The notes under the pieces are model-generated. The model was not told the DNA's origin. It made no database searches and worked only from the letters and a program-made list of their open reading frames with translations. Position numbers and translations under genes: made by a program. This document shows positions 8,569 to 16,116 of a stretch of DNA of 60,296 bases, piece after piece. Position 1 is the first letter of the stretch. Every line of letters starts with the position of its first letter. This stretch comes from Pontibacter aydingkolensis. GTDB taxonomy: Bacteria > Bacteroidota > Bacteroidia > Cytophagales > Hymenobacteraceae. The stretch spans positions 1 through 60,296 of the forward strand of contig NZ_JAHYXK010000019.1 of the NCBI RefSeq assembly GCF_019443125.1. The letters run 5' to 3'.

Positions 8569-8982
8569 ATGGCTTATTCAGATAAAGTAATCGATCATTA
8601 CAGCAACCCACGTAACGTAGGTACGCTTGATAAATCAAAAAATAACGTTGGTACTGGCCTTGTAGGTGCCCCTGAGTGCGGCGACGTAATGCGCCTGCAG
8701 ATTGAGGTAGACGAGAACCAGGTAATTACCGACGCTAAGTTTAAAACATTTGGTTGCGGTTCTGCTATTGCTTCTTCTTCTCTGGCAACAGAGTGGCTGA
8801 AAGGCAAAACAGTAGACGAGGCTTTGTCTATCGACAACATGGACATCGTGGAAGAGCTGGCATTGCCTCCGGTTAAAATCCACTGCTCTGTACTGGCCGA
8901 AGATGCTATCAAAACTGCCATCAACGACTACAGAGTAAAGAACGGTTTACCAGCTTTAGAGCTGCCTAAGTCTCACCACTAA
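8569..8982 (+). CDS. iscU: Iron-sulphur cluster scaffold IscU
   Basis: 137 residues. The three ligand cysteines are Cys37 (APECGD, with the adjacent Asp39 typical of IscU), Cys63 (FGCGSAIASS) and Cys106 (KIHCSVLAEDA), with His105 beside the last. LPPVK at 99-103 is the motif recognised by the HscA chaperone, although no hscA is seen nearby. It assembles clusters with sulphur from IscS in the cytoplasm. It is separated from iscS by an AT-rich repeat array, which may affect coupling. Confidence 0.95.
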   Translation: MAYSDKVIDHYSNPRNVGTLDKSKNNVGTGLVGAPECGDVMRLQIEVDENQVITDAKFKTFGCGSAIASSSLATEWLKGKTVDEALSIDNMDIVEELALPPVKIHCSVLAEDAIKTAINDYRVKNGLPALELPKSHH

Positions 8983-8994
8983 GAACGAGACTCA

Positions 8995-9402
8995 ATGGAG
9001 TCAAACACGGATGTGCACGTAGAAAGTGCACGTATTCAGAAGCAGATTGAGAACCACTTAGGTATAAGCGGCAACAGTCTGCTTTTTGAATTCAGGCAGA
9101 TAGACAACAAGCTGCGCCTCGACCTGATTACGGTAAACCCGCGCCACCAGCAGTCGTTCCTGTTTCACTCCGAAACAGGTTACGATAAAGTGGATGTGCT
9201 GCAAAAAATGCTGGACTATGTGCAGAATTACCGCGATAAGGAGAGTTCATACACCGTGCAATGGATGGCCCGCGGCGATAAAGAGTTGCAGACGTCCTAT
9301 TTCAGGGCACATAATATGTATGAGGCGCTTGATAAGTTATACTATGGCCGCGATATGAACACGATCACTGTTTTTAGTGTTGTGCTTAATCCGGTATCTT
9401 AA
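8995..9402 (+). CDS. Conserved-looking unknown protein inside the isc operon
   Basis: 135 residues, no recognised family, no cysteines, no signal peptide or membrane segment. It starts at an ATG 12 bp after iscU and ends 12 bp before iscA, so it is a full member of the operon. The sequence looks folded, with alternating short strands and helices: NSLLFEFRQIDNKLRLDLI, then RHQQSFLFHSETG, a charged helix DVLQKMLDYVQNYRDKE, and YTVQWMARG. The later FRAHNMYEALDKLYYGRD is helical and aromatic. Lack of cysteine argues against a cluster carrier; an accessory or regulatory partner of the IscS-IscU complex is a guess from position only. Confidence 0.8.
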   Translation: MESNTDVHVESARIQKQIENHLGISGNSLLFEFRQIDNKLRLDLITVNPRHQQSFLFHSETGYDKVDVLQKMLDYVQNYRDKESSYTVQWMARGDKELQTSYFRAHNMYEALDKLYYGRDMNTITVFSVVLNPVS

Positions 9403-9414
9403 AATTAAAAGATT

Positions 9415-9741
9415 ATGATCACAGTATCAGACAAAGCAAAAGAGAAAGTTATAAAGCTGAAGCAGGATGCTCAGCTGGACGACACCTTCCGTTTGCGCGC
9501 TTCTGTTGCGGGTGGCGGCTGCTCTGGCCTTTCGTATAAACTCGACTTTGATGATGAGGTAAAACCCATGGATCAGGAGTTTGAGGACAAAGGCGTGAAA
9601 GTAGTAGTGGACATGAAGAGTTTTTTATACTTAGCCGGCACCGAACTTGACTTCTCGGACGGACTGAACGGTAAAGGCTTCTACTTTAACAACCCTAACG
9701 CTTCCCGTACCTGCGGCTGCGGCGACAGCTTCTCAGTGTAA
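9415..9741 (+). CDS. iscA: Iron-sulphur cluster assembly protein IscA (A-type carrier)
   Basis: 108 residues, HesB/IscA family. The three conserved cysteines are Cys36 in [11 protein letters not shown] and Cys100/Cys102 in [11 protein letters not shown] near the C-terminus. The protein carries or transfers iron-sulphur clusters from IscU to target enzymes. Length is the family norm. Last gene of the isc operon; a perfect 25-bp inverted repeat follows it. Confidence 0.93.
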   Translation: MITVSDKAKEKVIKLKQDAQLDDTFRLRASVAGGGCSGLSYKLDFDDEVKPMDQEFEDKGVKVVVDMKSFLYLAGTELDFSDGLNGKGFYFNNPNASRTCGCGDSFSV

Positions 9742-9753
9742 GTAATTTTATCA

Positions 9754-10021
9754 AAGTATAAAAACAGAAAGGGCTGCTATTGATTTAGCAGCCCTTTCTG
9801 TTTTTATACTTTAGCAGGTGTTCTATACTTTCTTAAAGCGTTTGGTTGTGCGGTTACCCTTTGCATCCTGCAGTACCAGCACATAGGTGCCACTACTTAA
9901 ACTGCTCACGTTTATACTTTGCTCTTTTGCTATACTAAGTGGTAACTGTAGCACCTGTTTGCCCATCACATCAACTACAGTGGCATAGTTATACTTTTGA
10001 GATGCCGGAGTAAATATACTT
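9754..10021. repeat. Cluster of AAGTATA/TATACTT motifs
   Basis: Six exact copies of the 7-mer in 268 bp: 9754-9760 on the plus strand, and TATACTT at 9805-9811, 9824-9830, 9913-9919, 9990-9996 and 10015-10021. They span the terminator and the end of the T9SS protein gene. A random sequence would hold about one copy per 8 kb counting both strands. Confidence 0.8.
9755..9810. terminator. Bidirectional terminator with 25-bp perfect arms
   Basis: The arm 9755-9779 is the exact reverse complement of 9786-9810 with a 6-nt loop. The core AACAGAAAGGGCTGCTA is bordered by A5/T5 runs, so it can stop transcription from iscA and from the convergent T9SS gene. Both arms carry AGTATA at their outer ends. 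Confidence 0.9.
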
Positions 10022-11121
10022 AACGTATGTGCCGTAACTGTTGGGTAAACCTGTACCTCTGATTTTGACAATGTCTTTTGAACACTTATAGTATGAGAAT
10101 AAGTATGGCTGCCATCTGTATCAACCTGCCTTAACCTGTAATAGGAAGTGCCATTAAGCGGATGCTCATCTGTAAAAGTATAGCTTGTAACCTGATTAGA
10201 CGTTCCGGCGCCATTTACTAAACCAATGCCTTCAAACAAATGTCCGTCGGAGCTACGCTCTACTACAAAATGGTCATTGTTTTCTTCAGAGGCTGTTTCC
10301 CAGTTTAGCTCTACCTCGTTACTTATTAGTTTGGCTTTAAAATTCTTTAGCTCAACAGGCATAATAGAGGGACCTGAATCAGCTTCTGCTCTCCAGGTAA
10401 GGCTGAAATCGTCAATGGCCAAACCGTGATCTGCCTCTGGCTCATCGGCATCTTTCCAGCGCAGCATAATATAGTGCCCTGCTGGTATGTTTACTGCTAA
10501 AGTATGGAAAAGCATTCTCCTGTTCTCGGCTGCATTACCATTAAGCGCCATCCCTGCTGTATGATAAACCGGAGAGAAAAAGGTAAGCTCATTTACCTGC
10601 GTCCAGCTTGCATCGCCGGAAGGCCACAAGTTAAAACCATCTTTATTACTGCTGATGGCATACCAAAAAGTTATCTTATGAATACCAGTGGTACTGTTGG
10701 CACTTCTCCACTGTTCGCCTACATAATTAACATCCAGCGACATAATGTTAGTACCTGTATTATTCTGCAACAATAAGCCATAAGCAAACTCGCCGGCAGT
10801 TGCAGACCCTAAAGCACCAAGAGCCCTATCTGTTGATCCAGAACTTCCATAACTATAGAGGTTACCTGCATTGTTGGATCCTGTGTTAACAACTAATGAG
10901 GTATTATCCGGTTTGGTCCGATGCAACCTCCAGCCAGTAAAATACTCTGTCCCGCTCACCCAGGTCCCGTTTGTCTGGTTAGGCAAACCATCGAAATTCT
11001 GGCTATAATAGGTGTTATACTTTCCCATGCTAACCTGTGCCAGAACAGTAGAGCCTGAGAACAGGCCCAACAGTATAATACTACCAACAATATTTTTAAG
11101 CAGCGTAAATTTGTACTTCAT
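9823..11121 (-). CDS. Secreted protein with type IX secretion (type A) sorting domain
   Basis: 432 residues. Signal peptide to about residue 29 (GSTVLAQ). The middle is a beta-rich region of no named family (YYSQNFDGLPN, later GLAIDDFSLTW), the pattern of many extracellular Bacteroidota proteins. Near 255-345 is a fibronectin-like stretch (VELNWETASEENNDHFVVERSSDG), followed by the C-terminal sorting domain (VQVYPTVTAHTLSI, VVDVMGKQVLQ, SSLSSGTYVLVLQDAKG, TKRFKKV). The CTD sends the protein through the type IX secretion system and is normally removed at the surface. Substrate or activity is unknown. Confidence 0.85.
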   Translation of the reverse strand: MKYKFTLLKNIVGSIILLGLFSGSTVLAQVSMGKYNTYYSQNFDGLPNQTNGTWVSGTEYFTGWRLHRTKPDNTSLVVNTGSNNAGNLYSYGSSGSTDRALGALGSATAGEFAYGLLLQNNTGTNIMSLDVNYVGEQWRSANSTTGIHKITFWYAISSNKDGFNLWPSGDASWTQVNELTFFSPVYHTAGMALNGNAAENRRMLFHTLAVNIPAGHYIMLRWKDADEPEADHGLAIDDFSLTWRAEADSGPSIMPVELKNFKAKLISNEVELNWETASEENNDHFVVERSSDGHLFEGIGLVNGAGTSNQVTSYTFTDEHPLNGTSYYRLRQVDTDGSHTYSHTISVQKTLSKSEVQVYPTVTAHTLSIFTPASQKYNYATVVDVMGKQVLQLPLSIAKEQSINVSSLSSGTYVLVLQDAKGNRTTKRFKKV

Positions 11122-11271
11122 ACCTTGGAAAGCGGGATAAAAATAAACCAGCAGTAACTGAGCATAAAAAATGCTGGCTGATCAGATTATTGTTCCAACT
11201 TATGACCTCTTGTAAAAGTTCAATATTTATCGCTTTATTAATGAAATAATACAATGTTGTAACAATGAAAA

Positions 11272-11298
11272 TAAAAAGCCTGCTCTTAGAGAGCAGGC
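11272..11298 (-). terminator. Terminator of menA
   Basis: GCCTGCTCT (11278-11286) pairs with AGAGCAGGC (11290-11298). On the minus strand the stem is followed by TTTTTATTTTC. Confidence 0.75.
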
Positions 11299-11326
11299 CA
11301 TAGGATAATTGTCTTTATTTTATACT

Positions 11327-12262
11327 TTATACTATCTGCCCTATACCAAATAATAACACAAAGAGAAGTGTTGTGATGGCCATTTGCTTTAAGTATGGGT
11401 CTAGTTCTTTAGATGTTTGTTTGCGCCATACATTTACGCCATTTACAAAAACGAGTGGGAGTGCAAGTATAAACAGCAATTGCCAGTAGCTATAGAAGTT
11501 AAGTGCTACATATAGCACAGCACTTAGCACACCGCCAGCCAAAAGCATGATATGGTAAATTCGTGCTTTTGCCGGACCAAGGCGCACTGGAATCGATTGT
11601 TTTCCAGCCAGTGAATCAGACTTAATGTCGCGTATGTTATTTACATTTAGCACAGCCGTGGAAAAGAAGCCACAGACTAAGGCCGGAAGGATAACCAATA
11701 GCTCCAGTTGCTGCGCCTGCAGGTAATATGTACCTAACACGCCCACCAAGCCAAAAAACACAAACACGAATATATCACCCAAGCCTGCATAGCCATATGG
11801 TTTATCACCGGCAGTGTAGTTAATAGCAGCCCAGATAGATGCCAGCCCCGAAACAAGAAAAAGTATAAACAGCAGCATTCCTTCGGTACCAAATGCTACC
11901 CACAGCAGCAAAAGACCCGACACCAACGACAGCAGGCTAAACACTACCATGCCTGTTTTCATGTGCGCGGCCTTTATGTGACCTGCCTGTACAGCACGCA
12001 TGGGCCCTTCGCGATGTACACTATCTGCACCGTGTTTGGTATCACCATAATCGTTGGCCAGGTTAGAAAGTATCTGCAGAAAGAGCGTAGTGAGCACACA
12101 AAGGCCTGCGATAGTGGCATTAAAAAAGCCATTTGCAGCAGCCATAAAGCCCCCCATGCCAATACATGAAAGCGCTAGCGGCAACGTGCGTGGCCTAAAA
12201 GCCGAAATCCAGGCTTTTAGCAGGCCTGGATTCTGGGATATGTTTTGTGAAGTGTTATTCAA
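11327..12262 (-). CDS. menA: 1,4-dihydroxy-2-naphthoate polyprenyltransferase
   Basis: 311 residues, UbiA superfamily, about eight or nine hydrophobic helices. The first prenyl-diphosphate/Mg site is SNLANDYGDTKHGADS near residues 66-81 (NDxxD), and the second is NINNIRDIKSD-like VNNIRDIKSDSLAGK near 205-220. FRPRTLPLALS near residue 22 is typical of MenA. The enzyme attaches the isoprenoid tail in menaquinone biosynthesis at the inner membrane. Start chosen at the first ATG because the short polar N-terminus before the first helix fits the family. Stands alone with its own terminator. Confidence 0.93.
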   Translation of the reverse strand: MNNTSQNISQNPGLLKAWISAFRPRTLPLALSCIGMGGFMAAANGFFNATIAGLCVLTTLFLQILSNLANDYGDTKHGADSVHREGPMRAVQAGHIKAAHMKTGMVVFSLLSLVSGLLLLWVAFGTEGMLLFILFLVSGLASIWAAINYTAGDKPYGYAGLGDIFVFVFFGLVGVLGTYYLQAQQLELLVILPALVCGFFSTAVLNVNNIRDIKSDSLAGKQSIPVRLGPAKARIYHIMLLAGGVLSAVLYVALNFYSYWQLLFILALPLVFVNGVNVWRKQTSKELDPYLKQMAITTLLFVLLFGIGQIV

Positions 12263-12315
12263 AGTATAAAATATGGGTCGCAGCGATTGTGTGTATTTAC
12301 GCTACAAGTATAAAA

Positions 12316-12909
12316 CTACTTTTGGATGGCAGCAAGTATTTCCTCTCCCATTGGTTTCGCCTTAGAAGGGAAAAAGGCCACTACTTCGCCATTCTCATTT
12401 ACCAGATATTTGCAGAAATTCCAGTTAGGCTCTTCGTTGTTTGGCGCGTTTTGGGCCAGCCAGGTATAAAGCGGATGCTTATCTTCGCCAGCTACAGATA
12501 TTTTATCGAACATCTGGAACGTTACGCCATAGTTCTTCTGGCAGAAACTGGCGATCTCTTCGTTGCTGCCCGGCTCCTGGCCTCCAAAGTTGTTTGCCGG
12601 AAAACCAAGTATAACTACCTTGTCCCCATGCTGTTCGTTTAGCTTCTGCAGGTCTTCGTACTGTGGCGTAAACCCGCATTCCGATGCCGTATTTACCAGC
12701 AATACCTTTTTACCTTTATACTTTGAGAAGTCAATCTCTTTGCCCTCCAGCGTTTCCATCTTAAAAGTATAGAAATCTGTTGTAGTAGTTGTGTTTGATG
12801 CTGTTTCTGTTGCCATAGTTTCTGATGATTTAGTTGCCTGATTCGGCTCGTTGCAGCCGGTGAATGCCATTGCAACAGCCATTGTCAAGTAAGCAATACT
12901 TTTGTTCAT
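12316..12909 (-). CDS. Lipoprotein glutathione/thioredoxin peroxidase
   Basis: 197 residues. Signal peptide with lipobox AFTGC (Cys19), then a Thr/Ser-rich linker (about 25-45), then the GPx domain: LLVNTASECGFTPQY with the peroxidatic cysteine, ILGFPANNFGGQEPG with the Gln, SFCQKNYGV with the usual resolving cysteine of thioredoxin-dependent enzymes, and NWNFCKYLVNENG with the catalytic Trp-Asn. The lipoprotein form would act at the envelope. An extra cysteine follows WNF where Glu, Thr or Ser is usual. It probably reduces hydroperoxides with thioredoxin as donor. Confidence 0.88.
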   Translation of the reverse strand: MNKSIAYLTMAVAMAFTGCNEPNQATKSSETMATETASNTTTTTDFYTFKMETLEGKEIDFSKYKGKKVLLVNTASECGFTPQYEDLQKLNEQHGDKVVILGFPANNFGGQEPGSNEEIASFCQKNYGVTFQMFDKISVAGEDKHPLYTWLAQNAPNNEEPNWNFCKYLVNENGEVVAFFPSKAKPMGEEILAAIQK

Positions 12910-13177
12910 TTGAGTTGGTTTATACTTATGCAGAAACAGCAGGTTATACTTTTTGTTTTGAAAATGAGACTTTAATGCTTTGGCTATGCTTTATACTTTG
13001 GCTACTTTATATTAACCTACCCCTCCCAAGAGGGGAATCTTCCGCAATAGTAATTTTTCTACTCCGTAGAAAACCAGTTGCAAACTGGCCTCTTAACAGC
13101 CACGAGTTGCGCTTATGCTAAACTTACGGCATGAGCAGAAATCCTATAAATCAATTAAATCCTCTTGATCACCGGTC
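12910..13177. other. Intergenic region with hairpins and a REP-like unit
   Basis: Holds several AAGTATA/TATACTT copies, a palindrome CCCCTCCCAAGAGGGG (13020-13037 area) and a composite REP-like unit (13067-13130). No gene is seen. Confidence 0.6.
13067..13130. repeat. REP-like composite palindrome, copy 1
   Basis: Hairpin CCAGTTGCAAACTGG near 13071-13085, then a 32-nt imperfect palindrome at 13099-13130 starting GCCACGAGTTGCG and ending ACTTACGGC. The 32-mer matches the reverse complement of 33361-33392 at 27 of 32 positions, and the second hairpin also recurs there in the mirrored order. Confidence 0.7.
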
Positions 13178-14968
13178 TTACATACGCTCCGGCACTTCAA
13201 TACCCAGCAGCGCCATACTTTGCCTAATCTGGCGCGCCACCATAGCAGATAAAGCAATTCGGAAGCTACGTGCCTGTTCATCCGTCTCGTTAAAGATGGA
13301 AATCTCCTGATAGAAACGGTTATAGGCTTTAGCCAGCTCGTAAGCATAGTTAGCAATAACAGACGGTGCGTACAGGTTGCCCGCTTCTTTTACCACAGCA
13401 GGGTAATTTACCAATTGCATGATCACTTCCTGTTCTGCATCGTGGAGCTTTACAATGCTATCAAAAGAGGCCACATCAACGCCGATTCCCAGCTCACCGG
13501 CTTTGCGAAGTATGGCGGAGATACGGGCATGGGTATACTGAACAAACGGGCCTGTATTACCACGGAAATCAATAGACTCCTGCGGGTTGAACAGCATGCG
13601 TTTTTTCGGGTCTACTTTTAGCAGGAAGTACTTAAGTGCGCCTAGCGCCAATGTATGATAAAGCTCTTTGGCCTGCTCCGGCGTAAAGCCTTCTATCTTG
13701 CCAAGTTCCTCTGTCTGCTGACGTGCCGTGTCAATCATCTCCTGCACCAGTTCGTCAGCATCCACTACAGTACCTTCCCTGGATTTCATTTTACCCGAAG
13801 GTAAATCTACCATGCCGTAAGACAGGTGGTAAATGCCCTCAGCATAAGGTTTGCCTAGTTTTTTTAGCGTCGCCTTCAGTACCTGGAAATGGTAATTCTG
13901 CTCATCGGCCACCACGTATACCGACTGGTCGTATGGGAAATCGTTATACTTTAATTCGGCAGTGCCCAGGTCCTGAGTAATATAAACGGATGTTCCGTCG
14001 GCTCTCAGCAAAAGTTTCTCATCCAGGCCTTCGTCCGTCAGATCAACCCACACAGAACCGTTATCTTTTTTAAAGAACACCTCTTTCTGCAGACCTTCCT
14101 CTACACGCTCTTTACCTAAAGTATAAGTTTCAGACTCATAATAAAACTTGTCAAAGTCAACACCGATGTTGCGATAAGTCTGGTCGAAGCCGGCGTATAC
14201 CCAGCTGTTCATCATCTTCCAGAGATTTACCACGTGCTCGTCGCCCTGCTCCCACTTCAGCAGCATGTCCTGCGCCTCCAGCATAAGCGGTGCCTTTTTC
14301 TTGGCTTCCTCTTTTTCCATACCTTGTGCTACAAGTTCATCTACCTGCTCTTTGTAAGCTTTATCAAACAGCACGTAGTACTTACCTACCAGGTGGTCGC
14401 CTTTTATGCCGCTGCTTTCCGGTGTTTCGCCGTTGCCCTGCTTCCCATAAGCCAGCATCGACTTACAGATATGTATACCACGATCGTTCACCAGGTTTAC
14501 CTTCATCACGTTATGGCCGTTTGCCTTCATGATCTCGGCTACAGAGTAACCCAGGAAGTTATTGCGAAGGTGGCCCAGGTGCAATGGTTTGTTCGTGTTT
14601 GGCGAGGAGTACTCTACCATTACATTGCGTCCGCTTGCCTCTGCCTTCCCAAAGTCTGGGTTCTGCATCAGGTCACGGAATAACGCCAGCCATTCTGCAT
14701 CCTCTACTTCCAGGTTCAGGAAGCCTTTTACCACGTTAAAGTCCCTGATCTCTTTGGCATCCTCCTTAAGGTACTCGCCTAAGGCCTGGCCAATCTGCTC
14801 AGGGTTTTTGCCCACCTGCTTGGTGTACGGGAAAGTAACAAACGTAAAAGAGCCGGCAAACTCCTTGCGGGTTGGCTGCAGGGCAATTTGTGAGGCATCA
14901 ACAGAAATATCGAACAAAGCTTTAAGCGCCTGGCTTATACTTTGGCTAATGGCGTATTGTAATTGCAT
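13178..14968 (-). CDS. argS: Arginyl-tRNA synthetase
   Basis: 596 residues, class I synthetase. SSPNTNKPLHLGHLRNN near 120-136 is the HIGH motif, and MVDLPSGKMKSREGTVV near 386 the KMSKS-like motif. An Arg-tRNA additional domain is at the start, and the anticodon-binding helical domain is C-terminal (SAMVARQIRQSMALLGIEVPERM). Charges tRNA-Arg. The start ATG overlaps the stop of the upstream arginase-family gene as TAATG, so the two are translationally coupled and in one leftward operon. Confidence 0.95.
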   Translation of the reverse strand: MQLQYAISQSISQALKALFDISVDASQIALQPTRKEFAGSFTFVTFPYTKQVGKNPEQIGQALGEYLKEDAKEIRDFNVVKGFLNLEVEDAEWLALFRDLMQNPDFGKAEASGRNVMVEYSSPNTNKPLHLGHLRNNFLGYSVAEIMKANGHNVMKVNLVNDRGIHICKSMLAYGKQGNGETPESSGIKGDHLVGKYYVLFDKAYKEQVDELVAQGMEKEEAKKKAPLMLEAQDMLLKWEQGDEHVVNLWKMMNSWVYAGFDQTYRNIGVDFDKFYYESETYTLGKERVEEGLQKEVFFKKDNGSVWVDLTDEGLDEKLLLRADGTSVYITQDLGTAELKYNDFPYDQSVYVVADEQNYHFQVLKATLKKLGKPYAEGIYHLSYGMVDLPSGKMKSREGTVVDADELVQEMIDTARQQTEELGKIEGFTPEQAKELYHTLALGALKYFLLKVDPKKRMLFNPQESIDFRGNTGPFVQYTHARISAILRKAGELGIGVDVASFDSIVKLHDAEQEVIMQLVNYPAVVKEAGNLYAPSVIANYAYELAKAYNRFYQEISIFNETDEQARSFRIALSAMVARQIRQSMALLGIEVPERM

Positions 14969-15939
14969 TAATGTATGGCTGTACTTTTAGATTCTCGGTG
15001 TAAGATAGCCTCTGTGGCTGTCTCCAATATATCGAAGGCATTCTCAGCCATCGTGTTTTCTGTGTCCAGTGTAGGGTTGATCTCCGTCATCTCGTAGCAT
15101 ACTACGCGCGGGTCTTGCAGCAGGTGGTAATTCAGGTCTTTTGCCTCCTGTACCGTTAAGCCAACCGCTACCGGTGTGCCTGTTCCCTTAGAGAACTTGG
15201 AGTCCAGGCTGTCCACGTCAAACGAAACATAAATTATATCACAGTCACGAAGGCGTTCCAGTGTCTCGTTTGCTACGTTTTCAGCGCCTTTCTGCAAAAA
15301 CTCGGCATAGGTGTAATTCTTGATGCCATACTTCTGCATAAAATAATCTTCAGGCTCTTCGGTGTCGCGCACTACAATGTATACCAGGTGCTCCGGCTTC
15401 AGTTTTGGTCCGTTATAGCCCAGTTTTTTAAGCGAGTTCCAGAAGAAGATCGTTTCTGGCTCCGGATCGTTTATCTGGCGGTCCAGGTTATCTACGTTCA
15501 GGGCCATGGCCAGCGGCATGCCATGCACGTTACCCGAGGGCGAAGTATACGGTGAGTGGATATCGGCGTGGGCGTCTATCCAAACCACACCCAGCGTGGC
15601 ATCGGGATATGCGGCTTTTATACCGGCAATAGTGCCGTGCGCATTGGAATGATCTCCGGCAAGCACCAGCGGAAACATACCCATGTCTATGGTTTGCTCT
15701 ACGGCGTTGGCTATGTTCTTTTGAACTGTCAGGATGCTGTCGATGCGGTGGGCATTCGGGAAAACATCCTTGTCAAACAAAGTATAGTTAAGGTCGGGTA
15801 CGCTAACAGAGTTAAAGCGCTTAAAATAGTCAGAGCCTTTGTCCCAGCAGGCCACGCGCAGGGCATCCACACCCATACTTGCGCCGCGTGTGCCAGCACC
15901 CAACTCAGACTTTACTTCTATCAGTTTTATTTTTTTCAT
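14968..15939 (-). CDS. rocF: Arginase family protein
   Basis: 323 residues, ureohydrolase fold. Metal ligands are in LVLAGDHSNAHG (near 90), VVWIDAHADIHSP (near 118) and VSFDVDSLDSKFS (near 232), the three signatures of arginase/agmatinase. GTGTPVAVGLT fits the loop after the third motif. Arginase (arginine to ornithine and urea) is preferred over agmatinase because the N-terminus (ELGAGTRGASMGVDALR) resembles arginases, but the adjacent divergent arginine decarboxylase makes an agmatine-related role possible. Co-transcribed with argS, by TAATG overlap. Confidence 0.85.
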   Translation of the reverse strand: MKKIKLIEVKSELGAGTRGASMGVDALRVACWDKGSDYFKRFNSVSVPDLNYTLFDKDVFPNAHRIDSILTVQKNIANAVEQTIDMGMFPLVLAGDHSNAHGTIAGIKAAYPDATLGVVWIDAHADIHSPYTSPSGNVHGMPLAMALNVDNLDRQINDPEPETIFFWNSLKKLGYNGPKLKPEHLVYIVVRDTEEPEDYFMQKYGIKNYTYAEFLQKGAENVANETLERLRDCDIIYVSFDVDSLDSKFSKGTGTPVAVGLTVQEAKDLNYHLLQDPRVVCYEMTEINPTLDTENTMAENAFDILETATEAILHRESKSTAIH

Positions 15940-16116
15940 GTGTTAGTCCTTAGATTTTATCCGCCCACATACAACTGCTCATCTGTTTATTTATCGCCCT
16001 TTAAAAGGTGTGATTAAAATAAATTGATGAACGTTTCACATAATCTGAACAAAGTTTTTGCAAAGATGGTAAAATACAATCAATATTGCATGTTTTCTTA
16101 ACCCACGCACCACAGA
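15940..16116. other. Divergent intergenic region, arginase / arginine decarboxylase
   Basis: 177 bp between two divergent genes of arginine metabolism. AT-rich, with no TAnnTTTG box at a suitable place on either strand that could be assigned with confidence. Confidence 0.35.

Noticed and set aside
9754..10021. AAGTATA/TATACTT read as promoter -7 boxes
   Set aside because: TATACTTTG has three bases between TA and TTTG instead of two, no TTG partner at the right distance, and copies lie in both directions inside coding sequences. Promoter function cannot explain the density.
14234..14683. 149-codon open frame on the plus strand
   Set aside because: It is antisense to argS and rich in Leu, Cys and His without any domain. 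It is a shadow frame.
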